64,000 nucleotides of DNA from assembly GCA_945861415.1 (NCBI GenBank), contig CAMAUV010000023.1:1-64000 (forward strand). Direction: 5' to 3'. The notes beneath the pieces were generated by a model. The model ran no database searches. It was not told where the DNA came from and saw only the letters and a program-made list of their open reading frames with translations. Positions 44,069-53,602 of this stretch are shown here, piece after piece. The stretch comes from Akkermansia muciniphila (GTDB taxonomy: Bacteria; Verrucomicrobiota; Verrucomicrobiia; Verrucomicrobiales; V1-33). Positions within the stretch are counted from its first letter, which is position 1; each line of letters starts with the position of its first letter. The translations under genes were made by a program, and so were the position numbers.

Positions 44069-44743
44069 CTATTGTTCTGGCAGCAAATCTGGGCGGTTGG
44101 CAGCTGTGCGGCGGAGGCTCTCAGCCTGCTTCCATGCGGCGATCTTTTCGTGATGGCCGCTGACTAAAACAGCTGGTACTTTCATCCCGCGAAAGTCGGG
44201 CGGCCGTGTGTAGCAGGGGGCTTCGATCAGGCCCTCGCAGAAGCTTTCCTCCGCAGCGGAGCGTTCATCGCCCAGTACGCCTGGCAGGAGGCGCACCACT
44301 GCATCTGTGAAAATGTTAGCAGCGATGGCGCCGTTCGTAAGTACGTAGTCGCCAATACTCACTTCATCCGTCACCAACCCCTCAACCACGCGGTGATCGA
44401 TGCCCTCGTAGTGGCCGCAGAGGATGATCAGATGCGTAATGCCGGTGAAGAATTGCACCAGTGTCTGATCCATGCGTCGGCCTTGTGGGGTCATAAGCAC
44501 CACGCGGCTGTTCTCCGTGCGCATTGCCTCTACTGCGGCAAAAATCGGTTCGCACCGCATCACCATGCCCTGACCTCCGCCGTAAGGTTCATCATCCACG
44601 CGCCGGTGCCTGTCGCTACTCCATTGGCGCAGGTCGTGAACGGCGATTGTAACGAGCCCGGTTTCCTGGGCGCGACCGATGATGCTCAGCCCCAACGGGC
44701 CGGTGCACATTTCCGGAAAGATAGTGAGGATGTCTATTCTCAT
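44069..44743 (-). CDS. trmD: tRNA (guanine-N1-)-methyltransferase TrmD
   Basis: A 224-residue SPOUT methyltransferase making m1G37 and so preventing frameshifting. Trefoil-knot motifs are 'YGGGQGMVMRCEPIFAAV', 'ILCGHYEGIDHRVVEGLV' and 'IGDYVLTNGAIAANIFTDAV'. The interdomain linker and C-terminal DNA-binding-like domain ('CYTRPPDFRGMKVPAVLVSG') are present. It is somewhat shorter than the 240-255 usual. The ATG at 44743 overlaps the end of the transglutaminase gene by 4 bases (ATGA), so it is translationally coupled rather than located with rpsP-rimM-rplS as in many bacteria. Confidence 0.95.
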   Translation of the reverse strand: MRIDILTIFPEMCTGPLGLSIIGRAQETGLVTIAVHDLRQWSSDRHRRVDDEPYGGGQGMVMRCEPIFAAVEAMRTENSRVVLMTPQGRRMDQTLVQFFTGITHLIILCGHYEGIDHRVVEGLVTDEVSIGDYVLTNGAIAANIFTDAVVRLLPGVLGDERSAAEESFCEGLIEAPCYTRPPDFRGMKVPAVLVSGHHEKIAAWKQAESLRRTAANRPDLLPEQ

Positions 44744-46944
44744 GCTTTTGCCTGCGCCTGAGCCATTTGTATTTTTCGCTCCGTGCCGCGCACGAGGTCC
44801 AGCCATTCAGCCTCCTTCTGCTCGTCTGCTGCTCCGTCGGCATAGCGGACAGTGTAGTGGTAGTATAGCATAGGCGAAAATTCCGCGCCAGCGGCGCCAC
44901 TATGCTGGAGTTTCAGAAAAAACTCGAGGGGTGTGGCGCCGGCGGGCCGCGGCCAACCGGCGGCTTTGAAGATACGAAGAAACTCTGCGAAGTAGAGCGG
45001 TTGCTGCATATCCTGTTCAAAGGTGTCTTCGCCGGCGGCCGCGGACTGTTTCCGTTTTTGCATCCATCGGCTGAGGAAAACGAGCGCGGCGATCAGGGCA
45101 AGCCAAGGCAGGCTCTGGCGGAGCAGGTCCATCGGACTTGCCGACTGCAATTCCTGCATTTTCTCCTGCCACCATGTCGCGAAGGATGGTTCTGCCTGTT
45201 CCTTTTCGGGGGCCGCGTCCGGCTTCTCCTCTTTTCCGGCTTCCTCAAAGGCTTTGTCATCAAGCGGTGGCGGTGTATGATCCGCTCCATCGAGGTTGCC
45301 GATGTTTTCTTCTGGGGTGAAATCGCAAACCGTCCAGCCGTAATCGCGCAAATGGATTTCAGTCCATGCGTGGGCCGTGTCATCGGTGAAGTTGAAGACG
45401 CCAGTTTTTGGATCAAAGGATCGTCCGGAATACCCGTAGGCCACGCGGGCGGGCACGCCGGCTTCCCGCAGCATCAGGCAGCCTGCGGAGGCATAAAAAT
45501 CGCAGTATCCCCGGCGCTCACCAGCTAGGAAATTGTCCAGCGGCGGCAGCATCGGGCGGCCGTCTACCTTCGTGCTATATTTTACATTGGCGGCAAACCA
45601 CTGGCGCAGCCCTTCGACTTTTTGCGCGAGGGTTCGGCCCTCTGGTCTGAGCAGTTTGTTGCCAAAAACCATTTTCGTCACCGTTTGTCCGCCGGTGCAC
45701 TGCAGGTGTGCATCGGTGCCGGTGTCCTGCGACTCAAGCGCTGCAGGGTTTGGGAGAAGATTATAAATCACCGGCGCGGAGATGGCATCATAGCGCACAT
45801 TACCGGTCAACTGGACCTGATACAGCTCCCCGGGCACCGCAAAGACGCGGCCCAGACGGTATCCGAACACACCCTGAAGTGCGGGGAGTGAAAACCCATC
45901 TGCTCCCTGCAAAAAGATGGTGTGCTCCACGGCATGAACACCTGCCGGTTCCGCCTTCGATTTCGTCCAGCCATCCTCCACTCCGTCCGCGGCATCCTTC
46001 AGCCAGCGGGATCCCGTGGTGGCCGATTTCCACACTCCGTCGCGATAGCTTTCGAATGTGTGCGTGCGGACGTAGATCGGCCCGGTGGCCAGCAATTGAG
46101 CGTCGTCTGGCGTGCGGCATTTGAGATAGAGCCGCATCTCCCCGCTCGACTGGATGTTGGACTTCTCAGGCAACTGATGCTGGCCGCCCATGTCGCTGCT
46201 GTCTAGGCCGGGCCGTGTGGCCTCGCCATTGCCCTTGCCGGACTGGCCTTGAACTTCCTCGGGCCGCTGCATCGGCGGGGCAGGGGGCTGTTCTTTCGAC
46301 TTCCAGCGCGGCGAGACTTCGCACAATTGTTCCGCCGCTGGAGGCAGGATTCCTGAGAAGAGAATCGCCATGCCGACTGCTGTGGCGATGGCGAAAGCGG
46401 CACGCCGAAAATTGCCGCCCACGCTTTCCGGTTTCATACCGTGCCCCGGTTTCAACCGGGCCACCCGTGCGAGGTCCCAAGCCGGGAGGGCCAGCAGCAG
46501 AACTACAAGAGCCAATGGAGAGGTGACCCAGCGGCTGAGAACTGGCTCCACGCCGCGCAGTAGCATAAAAACGAGACCCAGTGCGCCATAAAACGCGACC
46601 GTAAAGACCATAGTACGCATCCGTGCATTCTGCTGAGCGGGATCACGCTGCAGCGCCATTTCCCAGAAACATTGAGTCGCCGCGAGCAGGTGGGGCAGTG
46701 CCAGAAAGCACATGACCGTGGGCACCATGTCGCTCTTATAATAAAGCGGTCCGCCCACGGTGATGATACCGGCGAACAGGGCGCGCACCAGTTCCCCCAA
46801 TGGTCCGGCTACGCGCCAGACTCCTGCGTAAATAAGTAACCCGCTGCTCACCGCCGCTGCCAAAAACCAGTTCCCGGAAACCAGCCACGCGATTCCTGCC
46901 TCAATGAGGAGGAAAACACAATAGATCAAAAAGGCAGGACGCAT
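44740..46944 (-). CDS. TgpA-like membrane transglutaminase (DUF3488/transglutaminase-core/DUF4129 type)
   Basis: A 734-residue inner-membrane protein. The first about 210 residues carry several membrane segments. The periplasmic transglutaminase core has Cys481 in 'RRGYCDFYASAGCLMLREAG', His in 'DDTAHAWTEIHLRDYGWTVC' and Asp in 'CDFTP', the full papain-like triad. One more membrane helix ('LPWLALIAALVFLSRW') leads to a cytosolic C-terminal tail resembling DUF4129. TgpA of Pseudomonas is an essential member of this family of unknown physiological reaction. These genes are usually next to a MoxR ATPase and a DUF58 protein; here the partner genes are absent and trmD overlaps downstream. Confidence 0.85.
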   Translation of the reverse strand: MRPAFLIYCVFLLIEAGIAWLVSGNWFLAAAVSSGLLIYAGVWRVAGPLGELVRALFAGIITVGGPLYYKSDMVPTVMCFLALPHLLAATQCFWEMALQRDPAQQNARMRTMVFTVAFYGALGLVFMLLRGVEPVLSRWVTSPLALVVLLLALPAWDLARVARLKPGHGMKPESVGGNFRRAAFAIATAVGMAILFSGILPPAAEQLCEVSPRWKSKEQPPAPPMQRPEEVQGQSGKGNGEATRPGLDSSDMGGQHQLPEKSNIQSSGEMRLYLKCRTPDDAQLLATGPIYVRTHTFESYRDGVWKSATTGSRWLKDAADGVEDGWTKSKAEPAGVHAVEHTIFLQGADGFSLPALQGVFGYRLGRVFAVPGELYQVQLTGNVRYDAISAPVIYNLLPNPAALESQDTGTDAHLQCTGGQTVTKMVFGNKLLRPEGRTLAQKVEGLRQWFAANVKYSTKVDGRPMLPPLDNFLAGERRGYCDFYASAGCLMLREAGVPARVAYGYSGRSFDPKTGVFNFTDDTAHAWTEIHLRDYGWTVCDFTPEENIGNLDGADHTPPPLDDKAFEEAGKEEKPDAAPEKEQAEPSFATWWQEKMQELQSASPMDLLRQSLPWLALIAALVFLSRWMQKRKQSAAAGEDTFEQDMQQPLYFAEFLRIFKAAGWPRPAGATPLEFFLKLQHSGAAGAEFSPMLYYHYTVRYADGAADEQKEAEWLDLVRGTERKIQMAQAQAKA

Positions 46945-47035
46945 GAAGCCCAGACCGTGGCGCGGGTGCTGGTCGATTCAACCACGGTGATTGGCCTTTG
47001 GTCACATAGAACCTCGCGACGGCGTGCCCCGGGAC

Positions 47036-48277
47036 TCACGCGTAGCGGTCGGGGGAGAGCAGGGCGGGCAGGTCCTCTCCGTCCACGCATTGGGCCACCA
47101 TGCGGCCGCTTACGGGCCCGAGGCTCAGGCCCATCATGGAATGGCCTGTGGCTATGATAACGTTGCCCCAGCGCGATGTGCGGCCCATATAGGGCATGCC
47201 GTCGGGACTGCACGGGCGCAGACCGCGCCATGGCTGGATACCGGTGAAGTCCTCCTCCTTGAACGCCGGATAATATTTTGGCGCAGCTTTTATGATGCCC
47301 TGCACCCGGCGTGACGTGATGTCTTCATTGAGCCCGGCAATTTCCATGGTGCCGCCGAATCGCAGCGTGCCATCCATGGGGGTGACGGCCACACGGGCTT
47401 CGGTGAAGATGCTGCAGATGTGCGGAAGCTGGCGGGGTTTCGTGACGGTGAGGCTGTAGCCTTTGCCTGCCTGCATAGGCAGGCGAAGGTCCAGTTCTCG
47501 GGCCTGGAGCGGGGACCATGAACCGCCGGCGACCACGATTTCATCCGCCGGTAGTTCACCGCGAGATGTTTTTACTGCGGCGATGCGGCTGCCTTCGCGG
47601 ACGAATCCCAGCACTTCCGTGTCCCAGTGAAACTCGGCACCACCCTTTGCCAGAGAAGCCTCCAGACTGGCCATGAAGCGGTCCGGCGAGAGATGGCAGT
47701 CTTTTGGGAAATACACACCCCCGGCCACCGCCATGGTCACATCCGGCTCCAGCGCGGCCATGGCTTTGGCATCAAGGACCTCCGCTGGTACGCCCAAGGC
47801 GCGCGCTTTCTCCGCCAGATGACCTTCTTCCTCCAGGGTGTGCTGTTCTTTGCACAGCATGACGAGCCCTTTGGTCACGAGGCTGAATTCATGCCCCTGC
47901 GAGGCGAGTTCTTCGTAGAGTTCACGGCTTTGGAAATTGAGATCGCGCAGCAGCGGCGCACACTGGTCCACGTGGCGCTTCGTGGAGGCGCGCCAGAACT
48001 TCCATGCCCACGTCAGCAACTCCCACGAAAATCGCGGCTTGATATAAAAGGGCGACTCCGGATTCCACATCCACTTCAGTCCCAGCGCCACCATGCCCGG
48101 CGCAGCCAGCGGAATAAAGTGACTGGGCACCACCATGCCGGCATTGCCATAGGAACACCCGTCGCGCTGCTGCGGCTTGCGGTCGATAATGGTGACGCGG
48201 TGCCCCCGCTGCTGGCAGTAGTAGGCGGCACAAAGTCCAATGACCCCGCCGCCGGTGATGAGAATGTGTTTCGACAT
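47036..48277 (-). CDS. FAD-dependent D-amino-acid dehydrogenase (DadA/D-hydroxyproline dehydrogenase type)
   Basis: A 413-residue flavoprotein of the DAO superfamily. The dinucleotide loop is 'HILITGGGVIGLCAAYYCQQ' at the N-terminus, with the flavin ADP block 'YGNAGMVVPSHFIPLAAPG' typical of DadA. The C-terminal 'PWRGLRPCSPDGMPYMGRTS' and 'GHSMMGLSLGPVSG' blocks bind FAD. It follows the 4-hydroxyproline epimerase by 35 bases in the same direction. Its probable task is therefore oxidation of cis-4-hydroxy-D-proline to 1-pyrroline-4-hydroxy-2-carboxylate at the membrane, passing electrons to the respiratory chain. ATG 48277 begins 2 residues before the first strand. Confidence 0.88.
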   Translation of the reverse strand: MSKHILITGGGVIGLCAAYYCQQRGHRVTIIDRKPQQRDGCSYGNAGMVVPSHFIPLAAPGMVALGLKWMWNPESPFYIKPRFSWELLTWAWKFWRASTKRHVDQCAPLLRDLNFQSRELYEELASQGHEFSLVTKGLVMLCKEQHTLEEEGHLAEKARALGVPAEVLDAKAMAALEPDVTMAVAGGVYFPKDCHLSPDRFMASLEASLAKGGAEFHWDTEVLGFVREGSRIAAVKTSRGELPADEIVVAGGSWSPLQARELDLRLPMQAGKGYSLTVTKPRQLPHICSIFTEARVAVTPMDGTLRFGGTMEIAGLNEDITSRRVQGIIKAAPKYYPAFKEEDFTGIQPWRGLRPCSPDGMPYMGRTSRWGNVIIATGHSMMGLSLGPVSGRMVAQCVDGEDLPALLSPDRYA

Positions 48278-48312
48278 AGGAATGACCTTCGGATTTCGAA
48301 ATTCTGATTTCG

Positions 48313-49248
48313 TCATTCCGCGCCTGCGGCGCGGATGCCATCCCGGAACGGATCACTGTCATCGAGGAGCAGTGTGCCCTCCGCATTCACCCATGCCCGG
48401 CCGGTAATGGTGGGGATGACGTGGTCGCCTGCCGCATCGACGCTGCCGGTGAAGACGCTGCCGATGATGCTTTCCTGGCGCCATTGCTGGCCTGGCGCGA
48501 GCTTTCCGTCCGCATGAAGACAGGCGAGTTTGGCACTGGTGCCAGTGCCGCAGGGGGAGCGGTCGTAGGCCTTGCCGGGGCAAAGGACGAAGTTGCGGCT
48601 GTGGTTCGCGGGATCCGCCGGAGGCCCAAAGAGTTCCACGTGATCCACTTCCGGATAACCCTGTGCGTTCACGGCCTGCCGCATGCGCCATGTGGCGTCG
48701 GTGAGTGCGTCCACATTTGCCAGCGTGAGGTCGTAGCCATGGTCGCCAACAAGGAAGAACCAGTTGCCACTCCACGCAATGTCACCGGTGACTTTGCCGA
48801 TGCCGGGCACCTCCACCGCCGCGGCCTTGACCTTGCGGAATGAGGGGACGTTGCGCACGGAAACGCTGCCATCCGCGTGCAGTGTGGCCGTGACGACACC
48901 CACACAGGTCTCGATACGGTGCTCGCCCGGCGTGATGCGGCCCATGTGCGCCAGGGTGACCACGAGACCTATGGTGCCATGGCCACACATGCCGAGGACG
49001 CCCACGTTATTAAAGAAGATGATGCCGCAACAGCAGGACGGATCAGCAGGTTCGCAAATCAGGCCTCCGACCAGCACATCGGATCCGCGCGGTTCATTGA
49101 CCACGGCGGACCGAAAGCAGTCGTGCTGAGTGCGGAAAAACTCCAACTTGTCGGCTGTGCTGCCCGGTCCCAAATCGGGACCGCCGGCGATGACGATACG
49201 GGTAGGCTCGCCGCCCGTGTGGCTGTCGATAATGGAGATGCGCTTCAT
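48313..49248 (-). CDS. 4-hydroxyproline 2-epimerase (proline racemase family)
   Basis: A 311-residue cofactor-independent epimerase. The first catalytic cysteine lies in '[20 protein letters not shown]' and the second in '[20 protein letters not shown]', both intact; a Thr instead of Cys at one of these would mark the dehydratase branch. '[20 protein letters not shown]' is the N-terminal signature. Having two Cys and a Ser-Pro before the second favours 4-hydroxyproline epimerase over proline racemase. It heads the operon with the D-amino-acid dehydrogenase, consistent with use of trans-4-hydroxy-L-proline, a collagen and plant-wall residue. Confidence 0.9.
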   Translation of the reverse strand: MKRISIIDSHTGGEPTRIVIAGGPDLGPGSTADKLEFFRTQHDCFRSAVVNEPRGSDVLVGGLICEPADPSCCCGIIFFNNVGVLGMCGHGTIGLVVTLAHMGRITPGEHRIETCVGVVTATLHADGSVSVRNVPSFRKVKAAAVEVPGIGKVTGDIAWSGNWFFLVGDHGYDLTLANVDALTDATWRMRQAVNAQGYPEVDHVELFGPPADPANHSRNFVLCPGKAYDRSPCGTGTSAKLACLHADGKLAPGQQWRQESIIGSVFTGSVDAAGDHVIPTITGRAWVNAEGTLLLDDSDPFRDGIRAAGAE

Positions 49249-49364
49249 GGATTATATACAGAAAGTTGTGCCCGGGAATGCACAGGGGGCGTTGCAGATT
49301 CGGGACTGACCTCAACCTCTGATAGGATCACGGCCCACTACAAGCAGAACTGTCAGTCTTGCGC

Positions 49365-50765
49365 TTAGCGCCAGTTACCGCGACACTCGGCACCGGGCGG
49401 GACCCGCCGACGATGGGCAATGGCTGAGGCGGCGGTCAGGGGGACCCAGAGCAGGAGGGCCTCGAATCGAGGGTGAGTCACGAGCGAACAGGCGCTTTGG
49501 CCATCGAAGATGAGTCCGCCGAATCCGAAAGCAAGGAGCACAAGCCATTCGCCCTGACCCTGCTGCATCAGATGCCACGCGCGGAGGAGACCCGGGATGA
49601 TGGCGGCGAGGAGGAGCAGGCAGCCCGCAGCTCCGCTGTGCACGAGGGTGGCGACCGGTAGACTGTGAAAATGATTGGCCGCACCGCTGGTTTGCCGCTC
49701 CAATTGCTCGTCGGGCTCCCACAAGCCGACCCCGGTGAGACGTTTGGGCCATGTGTCGAGCATGGCGATGCCGCTGCGATAGAAGGTAAAGCGTCCTGTG
49801 TCCCCTCGGGCCAGTAATTCGGCGAGCGTATCAGAGGACACCGTTTCCAACTGGACTGCCTGCTTCCCATCAATGACCGTAGGAATCACCTTGATTGGGA
49901 GCAATGCACTTGGGTCCTTAAAGAAGACAAGCGCCACTGCCGTGATGGTAGCCAAAACTGGCCAGGTGCGACGCAGCGTAAAGGCGACGGATGGCCAGAT
50001 CAGCGACAAGAGAGCCATAATAGTAATCACCGCGAGCCCTGCCAACACAGCGATGTAGGCACCGCGACTGATAGTCAAACAAACTGCCAGTGTGGCTGCT
50101 GCCAGTGCCGCGAGCGTAGCCGCATTCTTCCAACCGGAGCGGTCAGCACGCTGCCGGATATAGCAGAGGGCGAGGGCGACGAGGGCGAATCCCCCAAAGA
50201 TGCCCGTGGCCACAGGGTGCAGGCCGCCATAGACGAGAGGATTGTGGAGCCGTGCGCCGGGGCTCTCCACGGCTTGCACTTCATGCCACCACACGAGGCT
50301 TACGGCAGCGGCCAAGGCGCCTGACCACGCGCAGGTTTTCATCAGAGTGGCGGCCCGGCCATGGCGGCAAACGATCCACAGCGCCGCAAAGACAGGGGGC
50401 ATGGCCAGCGCGCCGATGAGATACTCCCAGCGGTAGTTCCAGTCAGCGCGCGGAAAATTCTGGATAAGGCCAACGCCTAGCGTCAGGGCGATGAGCGCGG
50501 TCATTATACGGAGCACCGGGTCTTGGAACATACGGTCCACTCGCGCCTGCCGCCAGTGACTCCACAGACCTGGAAAGATGGTGACCACCATCCAGATAAA
50601 CTGAAGTTCCGCATTCCACATGAGCCAGTAGCCCGCGAGAAACCCGGCAACGCCGATGGTTAGCCCGTCCGGGGACACCAGCCAGCGGCGAAGTCGTAGC
50701 AGCCGATGAGAGGTGTCAGCGGGGTTGACGGCAGTGAGGGCGGGTTCGTCAGAGCGCGGATTCAC
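49365..50765 (-). CDS. O-antigen ligase/polymerase-like membrane protein (WaaL/Wzy type)
   Basis: A 466-residue polytopic inner-membrane protein with about ten to twelve membrane segments. It has a large periplasmic loop with 'RFTFYRSGIAMLDTWPKRLT' and 'GVGLWEPDEQLE', and 'HSLPVATLVHSGAAGCLLLL'. This is the PF04932 pattern (R...W......G.G......H......E.G..G), though the family's His in 'ANHFHSLPV' is the main visible catalytic-type residue. It would join polysaccharide to lipid A-core or to another carrier. No other polysaccharide-assembly gene is adjacent. Confidence 0.8.
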   Translation of the reverse strand: MNPRSDEPALTAVNPADTSHRLLRLRRWLVSPDGLTIGVAGFLAGYWLMWNAELQFIWMVVTIFPGLWSHWRQARVDRMFQDPVLRIMTALIALTLGVGLIQNFPRADWNYRWEYLIGALAMPPVFAALWIVCRHGRAATLMKTCAWSGALAAAVSLVWWHEVQAVESPGARLHNPLVYGGLHPVATGIFGGFALVALALCYIRQRADRSGWKNAATLAALAAATLAVCLTISRGAYIAVLAGLAVITIMALLSLIWPSVAFTLRRTWPVLATITAVALVFFKDPSALLPIKVIPTVIDGKQAVQLETVSSDTLAELLARGDTGRFTFYRSGIAMLDTWPKRLTGVGLWEPDEQLERQTSGAANHFHSLPVATLVHSGAAGCLLLLAAIIPGLLRAWHLMQQGQGEWLVLLAFGFGGLIFDGQSACSLVTHPRFEALLLWVPLTAASAIAHRRRVPPGAECRGNWR

Positions 50766-50849
50766 AAATGGATGCTGCGGCTGGTATAGGCACGCCGTCG
50801 GTGAAAAGTAAAGCCTCCGCTCACTTGCTGAGCGTCATCCATGAATCGG

Positions 50850-53297
50850 CTACTTTTTCCTCTGACGAAGTTGTTCGAGGCGGCTGAGGGGCTTGGCTGT
50901 TGGTTCGGCAGCAGGGCCAGGGGCTGGTGCTACTTCCACTTTGGCCACGGCGGCAGGAGCGGACGGAGGCGCCGGGGGCGGAGGATCAATACGCAGCACC
51001 CCGCCTTGGCCGATAGTATGAGGAATCGGCACTCCGTTTTCCATGATGATGGCCTGGCAGAAGAGATTCTGGTGCTTGCCCGTAGGGCTTTCCGGCAGCG
51101 TCGTCACCGGGAAGCGGACTTCTTTGTCTTCGGCGCTGATCTCGATTTCCGTGGTGGATGTCTTGGCCGGCAGACCAAAGACGCTGACCTTCGCTTTGCC
51201 TTCCCATTTCTTGGCGACTTCCAGTTTGCAGAACAGTTCCGCGGGCTTGCCCTGCTCGGCGCTGGCCATTTCCATCTTCATGGTCAGATAAGGTGGAGCA
51301 ATGGTGATGGGAGTGAGTGAAGAGGAGGTATAAATAGCGCCGCTCCCGGCATCGGTCTCGCCACGCACGGCGATCTTCCATGTATTCGGCGGAGCATCGC
51401 CATTGCAGGTGAGCGGGTAGTCCACTTCGTTCTGGCCTTCAGGGATGGCGACAGTGCCGGGGGCGCTCACGCCCGGCGGATTCCATAGCATGCGCAGCGT
51501 GATGGCTGCCTTGAAGCCCTCCTTGCGTGCGGCCTTCACTTTCAAATTCATGCTGCCGCTCTGGACCAGCGGCACTGGGGGAGCTAGGATTTCCAGCGTG
51601 TAGGGCAGTTCCTCCACCACAGCTACCGGGAACATCGTCGGGCGGGAAACGACGTAGGGCGTCTGGTTGGGTTCACCCTGCACAAACTCGATATTGTTCA
51701 TCCACTTGCCGGGCACGGGAGCGGCTTTGGGATCGGCGAGCTGGGGCTTCATTTGCAGCAGGCCGGTGGAAAGCGGTGCGTCTGCGGCGGCGGAAAGGAT
51801 CATGATGTGCTCCGCCACGGCGCCGGGGATGCCTTCGCTTTCCAACTTCACACCGGGAGGAAGATTCGGGCACTCCCAAGCGATATCGCCGCCTGCGTTG
51901 ATACGGTCCACATGCACCTGAATGGCATGGCGGCTGCCGCGCGGAATGGAAAAGGCCGTCCACTGCTGACTGTCCGTGCGGTCATAGCGCGTAATATAAG
52001 CGGCCAATCCCTGCTCGGGCCCGGCGATTTCCACGCGGTAAACGAAGTCCGCGCCGCCGCGTTGCAGGTGGTCTTTGATGCGCACATAATATTCCCCGTC
52101 GGCCGGGCAAACCCACCCGGCAATTTTGCTGTCGGGATTCGCGCCGTTGTCGTCGTTGCCGGACAGGGCTCCACCGTCACTATTGAAGATCTCGAGCACG
52201 GGGTCGAGCGGTGAACGGATGCCGCGGGCGTGCATGATAAGGTCGAAGCGCTGATCTTTCTTTGCGGTGAATTTCAGCCAGTCCTCGTCGCCGGGTTGGT
52301 CGATGATGCCGTTGAGCGCTACAGGGGCTGGGGGCGGAGCGATTTGCTTCTCCTTTGCCTCCGCGTGAGTGTTGTTAGGCTCCACCTCAAGGCTGTTGTC
52401 GAGAGTCGTGATGCGGAAGGGATTTGCGGACGGGGCGCTGAGATTTCCGGATTGGGCAAGGAGGGGCAGCACTTCACCGGGAGTGTTAGGCACCGTTAGC
52501 TTTTGAGTGATGGGTCCTCCGGCATCCCCGAGAAACTGCACTTCTACTTCGGTGGCGGCCTTACCTCCCGGGGGATACACCACGGTTGGCCGAGGATAGG
52601 CCCCCACATGGACCCGATACTGCGCACCGTCATTCCCCGCATAGCTGGAATCGCGCACCTCTATGAAATAGGTGCCATCCTCCGGAATGATAACGCTCGC
52701 ATGCGGATCCTGCACCCCCAGCGGTGTATCGTCCTTCGTCGCCAGTTCGAACTTCTTTGAGTTCAAGATCGTGATGTAGGGATCCCAGAAATTGGTGCAC
52801 AGCCGGATGCCCTCCACCTCCACACTCAGGCGCTCGCCTTTTTTACACTCAATCTTGTAATAGTCCGTGTCCTCATTTCTCGCCACGCCTGCGATGGTCA
52901 CACCGCTGGTGATGGGCTGAGCTTCTTCGAGTAGCGTGTTGGGCTCCTTCTCGTCAACGGCGGGAAACTGCCCCACAAAGAAATTCCGGGCGTAGCTGAT
53001 GCCGGACTTGGTGCGCACGCGGAAAAGCTGCTCGCCCAGCGGGCAGTTTGGTTCCACATGGAGCTTTACCTTGATGGTCGTGGGGTTCTCCGCTTTGAAC
53101 TCAAGGGCTTTAATCACCGCGGGGTTGTAGCTCACGATTTCCTCAACATCCTGTAGTCGGTTGCCGGAGAATACGACATCAATGTCCGTGCCGCGCTGAC
53201 CGCCCCTCGGCTGGATAGAGTTTAGCTCCGGATTAGCCGCAAACGCAGGCAGGGCCAGAGCGGTAAGAATGATGGTCAATCGGGCGATGGTCTTCAT
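50850..53297 (-). CDS. Large secreted protein with pre-peptidase C-terminal (PPC) domains
   Basis: An 815-residue exported protein with signal peptide ('KTIARLTIILTALALPAFAA'). An N-terminal Ig-like region is followed by PPC-type beta-sandwiches ('DTDYYKIECKKGERLSVEVE', 'GTYFIEVRDSSYAGNDGAQY', then 'DEDWLKFTAKKDQRFDLIMH', 'DGEYYVRIKDHLQRGGADFV'). A C-terminal Pro/Ala-rich tail ends in a basic stretch ('KPLSRLEQLRQRKK'). Proteins of this build are common companions of PSD1 cytochromes in Planctomycetes and Verrucomicrobia; one lies at 18-21 kb but not adjacent. Function probably binding or scaffolding outside the cytoplasm. Confidence 0.82.
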   Translation of the reverse strand: MKTIARLTIILTALALPAFAANPELNSIQPRGGQRGTDIDVVFSGNRLQDVEEIVSYNPAVIKALEFKAENPTTIKVKLHVEPNCPLGEQLFRVRTKSGISYARNFFVGQFPAVDEKEPNTLLEEAQPITSGVTIAGVARNEDTDYYKIECKKGERLSVEVEGIRLCTNFWDPYITILNSKKFELATKDDTPLGVQDPHASVIIPEDGTYFIEVRDSSYAGNDGAQYRVHVGAYPRPTVVYPPGGKAATEVEVQFLGDAGGPITQKLTVPNTPGEVLPLLAQSGNLSAPSANPFRITTLDNSLEVEPNNTHAEAKEKQIAPPPAPVALNGIIDQPGDEDWLKFTAKKDQRFDLIMHARGIRSPLDPVLEIFNSDGGALSGNDDNGANPDSKIAGWVCPADGEYYVRIKDHLQRGGADFVYRVEIAGPEQGLAAYITRYDRTDSQQWTAFSIPRGSRHAIQVHVDRINAGGDIAWECPNLPPGVKLESEGIPGAVAEHIMILSAAADAPLSTGLLQMKPQLADPKAAPVPGKWMNNIEFVQGEPNQTPYVVSRPTMFPVAVVEELPYTLEILAPPVPLVQSGSMNLKVKAARKEGFKAAITLRMLWNPPGVSAPGTVAIPEGQNEVDYPLTCNGDAPPNTWKIAVRGETDAGSGAIYTSSSLTPITIAPPYLTMKMEMASAEQGKPAELFCKLEVAKKWEGKAKVSVFGLPAKTSTTEIEISAEDKEVRFPVTTLPESPTGKHQNLFCQAIIMENGVPIPHTIGQGGVLRIDPPPPAPPSAPAAVAKVEVAPAPGPAAEPTAKPLSRLEQLRQRKK

Positions 53298-53602
53298 GGA
53301 TCGTAGTTTATCATACAATACAGCCCAATGCCCTGCCTAATCAACGGGGAAAGCCCGGGAGCTTGCGGATCGAATAAACGACCCCTGCCGCGTAAACTAA
53401 GATTTTGGAAAGGCTACGCAGGCCGTATTACCACGCTGCCAGAACTCATAGCCTGCGGGTGGCGGCGTGCTGGTTTCTGCTTTCCTCGCGACGAACCCCT
53501 TGCCGGCGAGCACGCTGCGAGCATGGGAGCCAATTCCATTTTTCCCTGTTTTAGACGAATGCTTCCCATCTTTGACCCTGTGCAACCGCCGCCAATTGCC
53601 CC
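53298..53602. other. Intergenic stretch of 305 bases, no supported gene
   Basis: Between the PPC protein and pth. The minus strand has a 63-codon open stretch (53397-53585) ending 'YEFWQRGNTACVAFPKS' that looks somewhat protein-like, but there is no Shine-Dalgarno, no recognised family, and it stops far from any partner. It could be a small protein or a relic. Divergent promoters for the PPC gene and pth must lie here; none could be picked with confidence. Confidence 0.4.
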
